From: Steinernema hermaphroditum
Lineage: Eukaryota; Nematoda; Chromadorea; Rhabditida; Steinernematidae
Direction of reading: 5' to 3'
Assembly: GCA_030435675.1 (NCBI GenBank)
Contig: CM059622.1
Span: 13,082,001 to 13,146,000 of the forward strand
DNA length: 64,000 nt
Shown: positions 56,381 to 64,000 of the stretch, piece by piece
Numbering within the stretch: the first letter of the stretch is position 1
Layout of the letters: each line of letters opens with the position of its first letter
Notes under the pieces: model-generated
Told to the model about the DNA's origin: nothing
Databases searched by the model: none
Seen by the model: only the letters and a program-made list of their open reading frames with translations
Program-made: the position numbers and the translations under genes

Positions 56381-57180
56381 CTAATTAATATAATAAATCG
56401 ATAAACCATATCTGTTCCGAGTAAGTCTTCCCAGCTCCAGGCGTTCAAATTCATTCAGAACATCCCCGGCATCATTGTTGCCGGCGTCGATGTTTGAGAT
56501 AAGGAAGTGCTGCGGTTTGAGCAGAGTAATAAGTGCCTCTTCAATGACGTGGGCCATCCACGGCGCGCACATTCTGCAGAACAGCAGATGGGCGACGTCG
56601 TCGCCATTTGTTTCGATGTGCTTCAAAATCTCCGTCTTGCGAACGTTTGTCTTCTTGCCTTTGCCTCCATCCTTATGTCGGAAGCGTCTCTCAGGGACAA
56701 ATGGTACATCCTTAGCTGCTTTCAACTTCTTACACGTTCCTTTGCCGATGTAGACGATGCTGGCGACAAAGTCATCAAATGGAGTATCGCTGGGGTTTCT
56801 TTGCAAGTGTGCACTGTCCAGTAGAAGATAAACGTAGCTCCGTCTATTGTTCTTGTTGTCGTGTACAGAAGGATGATTCGGCAGGAGGTGAACGATGTAT
56901 CATACCCCACCATAAATCCATGGTCCATCTGAAGATGCTGAAGCTTCATTACACGGGACTGACTACGCTGGAAATTGAATGATTCATCAGAAAAATCATT
57001 AACCATTGAACTGACATGGTACTCGAAGGGTGGGAGGGTCGTTATACTGGATCGAACGTGCTTCGTGTCTGATCGGTCCAAATACACGACTTTGTCCATT
57101 GTCGGAGTTGTGTCGAGTTCTGACTTCTCGAAAGGTTTCAGGAACCTAAACGCCTTAATAAAGTGAGATCAACATCCTAG
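56381..57180 (-). pseudogene. GIY-YIG domain gene (ANKLE1/LEM-3-like), copy 1, truncated
   Basis: The main frame (56806-56381, and open upstream to about 56890) encodes SYVYLLLDSAHLQRNPSDTP, FDDFVASIVYIGKGTC, KTEILKHIETNGDDVAHLLF, MCAPWMAHVIEEALITLLKP and SNIDAGNNDAG. VYLLLD...SIVYIGKG with a later E in AHVIEEALI is the GIY-YIG nuclease arrangement of the metazoan ANKLE1/LEM-3 group. No ankyrin repeats or LEM domain are nearby. An upstream exon (MDKVVYLDRSDTKHVR, ending at a GT near 57023) is shared with copy 2. The region between it and the nuclease domain is out of frame and lacks the segment seen in copy 2. A TTTATT (AATAAA on minus) at 56359-56364 follows. Confidence 0.6.
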
Positions 57181-57387
57181 GCTTTCCACGTCTGAGCTAG
57201 GACTGAAAAATCTTTTGAAAACCGCTGTTTCTTTCAACGCGGCATTAAACACACCCCAAGACACCTACATTTTTTTCCAAAGAATCCAGTCGTCGCGGAG
57301 TGGTGTTCTCTGGATATCGACGTTGAACTTCGACTTGCTCTGTGTGACGGTCGACCGGGTGTCCAACGACTTCCCCTTTGCGGTCAG

Positions 57388-57848
57388 CTAGCACGTGATC
57401 ACTTGCAACTTATCGAACAGCCTTCGTTGGTCGCTGATTTGGTCGAAGGCTAATGTAGTAGACTGCAGTTGTCCGAATAGGATGTCCAACAGCGTGATCT
57501 TCTGGCCAAAACGCCTCTTGAGCAGCTCGATGGCTGACTGATAGCTTTGGCCTCCCGGGGTGAACCCGTAGATCAGGCGTTTCGCTTCGCCTTCCAGTGA
57601 TTCGCACAACATGTCTTCATCACTGAGCGACGTGCGGTTGACGCTTGATTCGAAGGTCGCCAAGAAGTTATCGAATGCCGCAATGTCCCCTTTGAACGTG
57701 GGTTGGGGGACCGGCTCAAGTGAAGTGCTGATGAGAGAGTTTGGGGGCTTGGTGAAGGGGCCTTTGTGATTGGTTGAGTCAGCGGCAGTGGTGAAGGACT
57801 GGGTGATCCCCTCGTTTAGTTGGAAGATCGTTCTAGTGATTTCGCCTC
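57388..57848 (-). mobile_element. Bel/Pao retrotransposon gag fragment (DUF1759-like)
   Basis: Minus-strand frame open from about 57848 to a stop at 57388. It contains a PPNSLISTSLEPVPQPTFKG linker, FDNFLATFESSVNR, CESLEGEAKRLIYGF, SAIELLKRRFGQ and FDQISDQRRLFDKLQVI. F..F...FE..V......L...LEGEA...I.GF......Y..A..LL..RFG is the DUF1759 gag core found in Bel/Pao elements. There are no protease, reverse transcriptase, integrase or LTR nearby, so it is an isolated remnant. Confidence 0.65.
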
Positions 57849-59343
57849 TGTAATGAATAGAGTGTGATCATTGATGTTGCTGATGCACTTTTCCGCATCG
57901 TCGGGGAAAGTGCACGGTGTTTTGGCTACGGTCGTTGTCTCTGTGATACTCGCGGCGACCGCTTTGGTCGCCTATGTGATGGTGGCGCGGGGACCGCGTG
58001 TAACGAGGGCGAGAGGGGACGGAAGATCGCTCTTGGCGATAAGTGATCCAACTAACCTAGTTTGAGTATTGAAGAATTGGCCGATGCACCATGAACTGGC
58101 TGTTCAGTAGGCTTCTCGTCCTGAGAGTCCCTGCCACGCGGGTCTTCGAGTGAGGTGATCGCCGACGAATTAAGGATCGACGACGACGAGGGAAACGCAA
58201 GAGAAAGCGTTATTGAGAATTCCCAAACTTGGGTAATTAAACTTTATATACATAGGGGCATGATAAACATAAGCATAGAGACGGAGGAGATGGAGGGGAG
58301 AGCGCGACCGTTACAGTGCTCTCCAAAAGGCTCGACTGGCAGAAGGGAGCGGTGATCTTCGGCGGCGACGGGGACGGAAGATGTTATGGTTCTTCTTCGC
58401 GCGACGGGCCGCTTGGAGATGGAGAGGAGAGTGCGACCGGTCCTGGTGCCACGAGACCTTCAACCATGGAATTTCTCTGGGAGATCGTGTTCGGCCAGTC
58501 AGTCCAGTGACTAGGGTGTAGAACGTCGGCGAGGCTGCGTCTGAACCGTTGGGTGTTTCTTTCCATAGACTGAAAATGATCACTAAGATGATTGACTAAA
58601 ATAGAACATTACCTTCAACAGGGTCCACACAAAAATTGGCTGTATTGTCAGATCGCTAATGTTAGAAGCATTTAGTCGATAGAGCCCGGGATCCTTCGGA
58701 AACGGGAGACGGTCAAAATGGCCAAAAAAATGGCCAATCAAAAATGGAATCAGATGGAATCACGAGTCGTGATTCACGACCCACCGTCAACAGTCTACTT
58801 TTCCTTGTCGTGTTAGGACCACCCAGAAATTTAAAAGAGTTTTCGGGGACTTTGGCCGTTTTTCAGCTTTGGCCATTTTTTTGGCAATTATGCCCGGGAA
58901 CCTTCGGAAACACCACTTCGGCATCGTTTTCTGGATTCGCCAATTTGGGAACAGCGTTGTGGTAGTCTTTGTTCGTGTTTGGACCTTCATCTTTCTTTAA
59001 GCGGGGTGTCCAAGGACGAGAGTGGAAGTCTGAAATGAACAACTAAGTTAAAGCGCAGAAACAAAATCAGCTTAAGAACAGCAAATAGTACTGCCGTTTG
59101 AAAAAAGAAAACAGCGCGGAAAAATGGCGCGGAAAAAATGGCGCGGACGACACTCTACTTTTCGTCCCCTCTCCTTTGCCGTCGGCGTTCGAATTTTCGA
59201 AAAAATTGAAACCACCCGCGTTCGTTCATGTTTGATTTGTGATTCGTGGAGGTAAAAATCTGTGAGTTCTAACTGTTTCTGTTACAGGTAAATGCAGCAA
59301 AGCGACATTCAGTGTGGCGACCTGTTATGCCACGTACATTGCA
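57849..59343. other. Spacer with no confident gene
   Basis: A plus frame 57871-58065 has a hydrophobic stretch (VLATVVVSVILAATALVAYV) but no support from splicing or homology. 58310-58580 has opposing frames. Nothing is assigned. Confidence 0.4.
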
Positions 59344-59867
59344 ATGATGCTGCTTCTTGTGAATCGTCTTCGCGACACAAGGTACGTATTTTCACTTGTC
59401 ATTTATCTGAAGTTCCAGCTGTCAACAGCTTTCTCTATTCTTACTAATCATTTTAACATATTGTCCTTGTAGGCTTACCGTCGCTAAACTGCACTGGTCG
59501 TCCAGTGGGGACTCCACAAAAATTACGTTTGATCCTGCTGCACGGCCTTCCGAAGTTGCAGGGGAGCCAAGGGCAGAACGAGATGAGACCGTTGTGCGAA
59601 CTGTGGCACCATCGGCGCTTTCGCTATCTACAGCTGGCAATGCTTGGGACCAGGAGGTTTGTTGTACTGGAGTTTCAATGATGATCCCCTAACATTATTT
59701 AGGCCCGACATGTTTTGATGCCGAAGGAAGGGCCGTCGATTATTGGGTCATTTATAAACACCCCAACTCTTATAAGGGGAACATCTACACCACCAATGAT
59801 CGAACCTGGAAGTTACTGGACGATGTTCGGGAAGGAGCGATCAAGACCACTCTTGGGCAATAAGTAA
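59344..59867 (+). CDS. Hypothetical spliced protein (128 aa or longer)
   Basis: Exons 59344-59381, 59473-59656 and 59703-59867 sum to 387 bp in frame, with GTACGT/TTGTAG and GTTTGT/TTTAG introns. The product runs MMLLLVNRLRDTRLTVAKLH, then WSSSGDSTKITFDPAARPSE, a Ser/Ala/Glu linker, and a final block GPSIIGSFINTPTLIRGTST, then EPGSYWTMFGKERSRPLLGN. The last block has the even, non-repetitive look of a conserved domain end, but I cannot name it. The first exon is open upstream to an acceptor at 59287, so the protein could start earlier. There is no repeat relation elsewhere in the window. Confidence 0.45.
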
Positions 59868-60450
59868 ATGCAATTCTAAGCTACTTCCAACTGTTATTTG
59901 ATTCACTGTGGTAAACTTATCTCCTACAGTCAAATTGGTTTCGCCATATGTAAGCTGACACGTTATCTTTTTTTTTCCCTCAGCGCGTTCGTCAAGTTTA
60001 CAAAGAAAATCAAACTATGAGGTTTTCAAACACACTTCCAAGCGAAAGATTCCAATTTGGCCATGCATCTAAACCATTGTCGCGGAACACTATATTATAA
60101 ATTATATAATATAAATAATAAATATATATAATAAACCTATAATATAAATTATTCAATCTGTTACCGTTTTGCCAACAGTTTACCGTCGTAAACTGTTCCA
60201 ATGGAGTTTCCCTGAGAGAAGGAGAGACAGTCGCGCGAGCTAACGCCGTGACTCGGTTGTACGAAGATTGAGCCGCCGAAAATTCAGCCACGAAAATTGA
60301 GCCTATTTACTTATGGGTGAACAGACCACCAAATGATCCTGGTACCACTAAAGGTCTAACCCACCATCGCGTCAGACTCTGCGCTTGGATTCACGGACAT
60401 CTCCTCTGCGAAGCCGCCACCGACTGACTGACAGGAGGAACCGTTTAGTA
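59868..60450. other. Spacer, no gene seen
   Basis: Contains an A/T-rich TATAAT-type low-complexity stretch (60095-60150). No frame or RNA is supported. Confidence 0.5.
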
Positions 60451-61749
60451 CAGGGTGTCAAGAAAATACTGTGACGCGGAAAAAAACTTGAATTTTTCCC
60501 ACTTTTTTGGTCTTACGGGGCTCCTGTTGTTTTATCCATGTTTGTCGTGCCATTCTGCATTATTACTGCTATTCACGCTGTTATTCTCTGTTATTCACTT
60601 CAGAAAAAATGGTGTCAATTGAGGACCGTTCCGCCATTGTCGCCTATCACAAGCGGGGAATGCCGATTCCGGTGATCGCAAAGACACTGAAACTGCACCG
60701 GGAACAAGTCCATCGGGTGATCAACCGCTACCAGGAGACAGGAGAGGTCAAGGACCGTCACCGCAGTGGAAGACTGCGAACTGCCAGGACTCCAGCGCTG
60801 AGAGAGAAGGTCAGGCACAAGATCCAGCGAGATCCGCAGAGAAGCATCAGAAAACTGGCCAAGGAGCACGACATCAGCCACGAATCGATGCGTCAGCTCG
60901 TCCGAGAGGATCTACGACTTGTTCCCTACAAGCTCGCAAAGGGGCAGCATCTTACAGACGCAAACAAGGCTTCAAGATTGGATAAATGCAAGACAATGAA
61001 GGGCCAGGTACGCGGCGACCGGTTGAACAGAATCCTGTTCACCGATGAGAAGATTTTCACTGTCGAACCATACCGAAACTCACAGAATCAACGGGAACTG
61101 CTTCCTCAAGGATCTCTCCGCACTGTGAAGGCAGAAAACACACATTTCCCGAAAAGTGTCATGGTCTGGGGAGGAATCTCTGGCTTGGGCAAGACCAAGC
61201 TCGTTTTTGTCCCAAAAGGAGTAAAAATCAATGCCGAAACGTACCGCGAGTTGATCTTGGAGGGCGCTGTCATCCCTTGGGCCGAAGCAAACGCAGAGAA
61301 CATCGACTGGCGGCTCCAGCAGGACTGGGCCCCTGCTCACGGCGCAAAGAAGACCCTTGACTGGTGCAGAGCCAACCTCCCGGGCTTCTGGGACAAAGAA
61401 GTTTGGCCATCAAATTCGCCCGATTTGAACCCCCTGGATTTCGCTGTCTGGAGTATCATGGAGCAGAAGGCCTGCGCTGCCAGGCACAAGTCCATCGACT
61501 CGCTGAAACGCGCTCTGGAGAAGGCATGGGACGAAATAACTCCGGAAATGATAGCGTCTATTCTGCACTCTTTCCGAAAGCGCTTGAACGCCTGCATAGC
61601 GGCAGGAGGAAGTCATTTTGAATGCGAGTGATGTGTGTGTTGTTCAGAATTTTCTGCTCTTTCGAATGATGTATTACGTGCGTTGATTCGTGTGTTCAAT
61701 AAAAAGTTATAGTTGTTTTTCCGCGTCACAGTATTTTCTTGACACCCTG
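60451..61749 (+). mobile_element. Complete maT-type (DD37D) transposon
   Basis: 1299 bp with 34-bp perfect inverted terminal repeats, beginning CAGGGTGTCAAGAAAATACT and continuing GTGACGCGGAAAAA. It is flanked by TA at 60449-60450 and 61750-61751. It carries one uninterrupted transposase gene and an AATAAA signal at 61698-61703. Perfect ends and an open gene point to a recent insertion. This is the only apparently autonomous element in the window. Confidence 0.95.
60609..61631 (+). CDS. DD37D (maT-like) Tc1/mariner transposase, 340 aa
   Basis: Start chosen at MVSIEDRSAIVAYHKRGMPI; an in-frame ATG 34 codons earlier encodes a Cys/Tyr-rich stretch unlike transposases. The N-terminal paired-type helix-turn-helix is VIAKTLKLHREQVHRVINRY, followed by GRLRTARTPALREK and a second helix-turn-helix (SIRKLAKEHDISHESMRQLV). 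The catalytic triad is D146 in RILFTDEKIFTVE, D239 in LQQDWAPAHG and D277 in SPDLNPLDFAVW. The last two are separated by 37 residues, giving DD37D, the maT signature, rather than DD34D (mariner) or DD34E (Tc1). VMVWGGIS and WPSNSPDLNP are also canonical. No stop or frameshift. It should cut and paste its own element in the nucleus. Confidence 0.93.
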   Translation: MVSIEDRSAIVAYHKRGMPIPVIAKTLKLHREQVHRVINRYQETGEVKDRHRSGRLRTARTPALREKVRHKIQRDPQRSIRKLAKEHDISHESMRQLVREDLRLVPYKLAKGQHLTDANKASRLDKCKTMKGQVRGDRLNRILFTDEKIFTVEPYRNSQNQRELLPQGSLRTVKAENTHFPKSVMVWGGISGLGKTKLVFVPKGVKINAETYRELILEGAVIPWAEANAENIDWRLQQDWAPAHGAKKTLDWCRANLPGFWDKEVWPSNSPDLNPLDFAVWSIMEQKACAARHKSIDSLKRALEKAWDEITPEMIASILHSFRKRLNACIAAGGSHFECE

Positions 61750-61894
61750 TAGACCACTCTCTGCTGCCATGCCGGTTCGCACATAGTGTGATTTACCTCG
61801 AACCAAGAACACACCTAGTCTGAGAGTTTAAAAATCCAAGTTTAATGAAAGGAATGCGGGAACTAATTAGTGTAAGTTCAACAAACAAAAACAA

Positions 61895-62928
61895 TCATTT
61901 CGCATCGTACACTTGCATCTGTGTGTTCCAATCGTCCGTTCCTAGCGTCAGTTCCACGTCGTTCGCATTACTGTGCACACGGGTTCCTCCGTTTGTCAGT
62001 TGCTCATATGCTCTGTTAAGAGCAAGTCGTCCCAGCTCTAGGCGTTCACAGTGATTCAAAACATCCCCGGCATCATTGTTGCCGGCGTCGATGTTCGAGA
62101 TCAGGAAGTGCCGCGGCTTGAGCAAGGTAATGAGTGCCTCTTCAACGACGTGAGCCATCCACGGCGCGCACATTCTGTAGGAGAGCAAATAGTGCACTTC
62201 GTCACCATGTGTCTACGTGTTTCAAAATCTCCGTCTTGCGCAGATTTGTGACTTTCTTCTTTCCCTTGCCTTCGTCCTTGTGTTTGAAGCATCGGTCTGG
62301 GACGAACGATAAATCCGCAGTTTTCGACTTCTTGCACGTGCCCTTGCCGATGTAGACGATGCTGGCGACAAAGTCATCAAATGGAGTATCGCTGGGGTTT
62401 CTTTGCAAGTGTGCACTGTCCAGTAGAAGATAAACGTAGCTCCGTCTATTGTTCTTGTTGTCGTGTATAGAAGGATGGTTCGGCTCAAATTCCATCCTCC
62501 GTTGACGCAAAAAGCTTCCCATTAACCGTGCTAGGCGCTTGACATCGGCTTCAGATAGCTGTTTAAGGCATAGCGGGCTGACTTCTCTGTATAGCTCTTT
62601 AGCCAGTGCGGTATTCGGAGTAAAGATGTTTCCCACTTTTGTTGCCTAGAATGAGTGGGTTGTCATAAAGGCTTAATAAACAATGAACATACAAAGTAGC
62701 GATCATGAAATTCATGATAATGACGCAAACGACCCATTGTACAAGAACTATTTTCAATGTGCTTCTCACAATTAGAACAGATTTCTTCGGATTGACTATG
62801 CTGGAAATTGAATTATTCATCAGCAAAATCATTAAGCATTGAACTTACATGGTACTCGACGGGTTTTAGGGTAGTCGCACTGAATTGAACGTACTTTTCT
62901 TTTGACTTGTCCAAGAATACGACTCATT
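61895..62928 (-). pseudogene. GIY-YIG domain gene (ANKLE1/LEM-3-like), copy 2, frameshifted
   Basis: Exon-like segments (…-62849, 62801-62693, 62645-61895) are separated by two 47-bp introns with GTAAGT/TTTCCAG and GTATGT/TTCTAG. The last exon has NIFTPNTALAKELYREVSPL, LSEADVKRLARLMGSFLRQR, SYVYLLLDSAHLQRNPSDTP and VASIVYIGKGTC, then a frame break near 62215 before MCAPWMAHVVEEALITLLKP. The break looks like a loss of two bases compared with copy 1 (ETNGDD). The middle segment also breaks frame after EICSNCEK. The 5' end is cut where repeat family B begins (about 62921). The gene is thus decayed in at least two places but has a longer C-terminus than copy 1. Confidence 0.6.
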
Positions 62929-63370
62929 CGTGTCGCGGTGGCGAGCGGTCGGTCCCTCATTCGCTCTCTGAGCGTCTGATCGGTCGGACAGCAAACCCTG
63001 TGGCATCTGTGAGTATCTCGGCTTCCAGAGGGAATTGGGACACCCGGAAGCCGTAGTCCTACCACCGCTGACAACAAGATGTCCGACGCCAAGCACCCGA
63101 CTGCGCGAGATGTCATCCCGAAGGTCGCCGACGCTTTGAGGACACCAAGACCTGTGAAGACGCACCTCCTGCACCGCGGACTCATCTCTCCGAAGCAGGT
63201 GTGAGCTCAGAAGCATCCGCTGTGCCCCAAACGCCCGCGAAGAAGATGTTCTGTCGCTGTTTCTGGAGTTTCGACCATTCCCTCATGCCCCGTGAAGTGC
63301 GCCGCCATCAACCGGTTCGTCATCTACGCCACGCCAGGGATGAAGCCGGCTGTCCGTGATATCCTCTGTC
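62921..63370 (-). repeat. Dispersed repeat family B, copy 4, truncated
   Basis: Minus-strand copy of the family at 334-839 and 17418-17923: CGACACGAATGAGTC at one edge, CCGGAAGCCGTAGTCC..., and GATATCCTCTGTC at the other. It lacks the hairpin-bearing terminal 60 bp, at which point a SPATS2-like gene fragment begins. It also interrupts the GIY-YIG copy 2. Confidence 0.7.
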
Positions 63371-63484
63371 GGATGTAGTCGAAGATGTTGCAGAGGCGGC
63401 TTTCGGCCTGCGACACTTGCCTGTCGAACGACGCGGACACTTAGTCGAGATCGAGGTTCTGGCTGGGGGCCGCTGCAAAGGGTA
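63371..63484 (-). pseudogene. Duplicated fragment of the SPATS2-like gene
   Basis: Matches 48658-48793 (start of exon 2 plus the preceding intron end) almost base for base, including GCGACACTTGCCTGTCGAAC and GGCTGGGGGCCGCTGCAAAG. It differs by a few substitutions and an internal 21-bp deletion between two GTCGAG repeats. It has no start codon or other exons. It is directly joined to repeat family B on one side. Confidence 0.85.
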
Positions 63485-63487
63485 AAA

Positions 63488-63645
63488 TATTCGTGCGGTT
63501 ATTTTAACTCGTGTTAGCTTCCATCCTATGTTCGTTTAGAACGAGTTTGGAATCCTCCGAATCTACTAAGTCCGCGGAATTTATCCACCCCACGGAATTT
63601 ACTCACTCCGCGGAATTTACCTCCCGCGGAATTTTCCCGATACCG
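63488..63645. repeat. Fragment of the CCGCGGAATTT element
   Basis: AAAATATTCGTGCGGTTATT then CTCGTGTTAGC matches 53213-53250. GAGTTTGGAATCCTCCGAAT and four (C)CGCGGAATTTAC-type motifs match the right end at 53537-53602. The middle is deleted. Confidence 0.6.
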
Positions 63646-63686
63646 GGTAGGGCGACCTTGTTTTATCACGATTTTGAGGTAAACTA

Positions 63687-64000
63687 TTGGGTTGTTGCAT
63701 TAAAAATGGGCCACTTTTGGGCCCTTGATCTCTACAACTTCGGCTCACTTTGCGGGCAGCATCAAAATTCCTTTTGTGTAGAATACGCATGGTTTAAAAA
63801 TCGAGAAACATTTTTGGTCCCATTTTCTCCGATATCGTGAATTATGAATGAGCACAGACGACAGTAAGATAGGTATTTTTAAATGCTTAACTTAGTCTGA
63901 CCCCTATCATTCTGCACGGCTTCGAAAAGATTACTCCCTATCTCCGAGAGAAGCAGTCGCAATTTTTCAAAATTTTGGGAAGATAGACAGGAAGAGTTGT
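63687..64000 (+). mobile_element. Left end of a mariner element, cut by window end
   Basis: TA followed by TTGGGTTGTTGCATTAAAAA, the same terminal repeat as the mariner at 13151. No transposase start is recognised in the 314 bp visible. Confidence 0.6.

Noticed and set aside
57871..58065. Plus-strand frame with a membrane-like helix next to the gag remnant
   Set aside because: One hydrophobic stretch only. Opposite orientation to the gag fragment, no signal peptide and no other exon, so not supported as a gene.

Overview
This window is nuclear DNA from a nematode. The introns are tiny (about 30-50 bp) and end in TTTCAG or a close variant. Several genes begin just after an isolated TTTCAG-type acceptor, as expected for spliced-leader trans-splicing. 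The conserved genes are animal housekeeping genes, with a serpentine receptor and an F-box-like family that look nematode-type. The F-box-like family and the base composition remind me of Steinernema, but that is only a guess.

Layout. 0-3.7 kb: a partial gene end, a dispersed repeat, a 1.05 kb Harbinger-like element and the 3' half of a tetraspan gene. 3.7-8.6 kb (minus): condensin II subunit NCAPD3/HCP-6. 8.8-14.8 kb: a second Harbinger-like copy, deleted mariners, a hAT MITE and broken F-box-like genes. 15.0-24.4 kb: an unusual cluster of eight related, intronless small genes on both strands. Each encodes one N-terminal membrane helix, a short coiled coil and usually a C-terminal PPxY motif, and most share a promoter module; mobile elements lie between them.

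25.7-49.5 kb is a dense, conserved gene block: UBA2 (+), TRAPPC10 (+), a predicted 75-aa membrane microprotein (+), a serpentine receptor (-), BTAF1/Mot1 helicase (-), a TAT-5/ATP9-type flippase (-) and a SPATS2-like protein (-). These act in SUMOylation, vesicle tethering, TBP recycling and lipid asymmetry; nothing suggests an operon across the whole block.

49.5-64 kb is poor in conserved genes: long intergenic DNA, two hairpin-forming inverted repeats (one at 47 kb, one at 54.6 kb), a Bel/Pao gag fragment, two decayed GIY-YIG (ANKLE1/LEM-3-like) copies, a small spliced hypothetical gene, and a complete DD37D (maT-type) transposon with perfect inverted repeats. Close to the end, a duplicated fragment of the SPATS2-like gene is joined to a dispersed repeat.

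All identifications come from reading the sequence and translated proteins; no database search was run. Exon coordinates are my splice-site choices. Those for uba-2, the SPATS2-like gene, the microprotein and the 59.3 kb gene each sum to a multiple of three.
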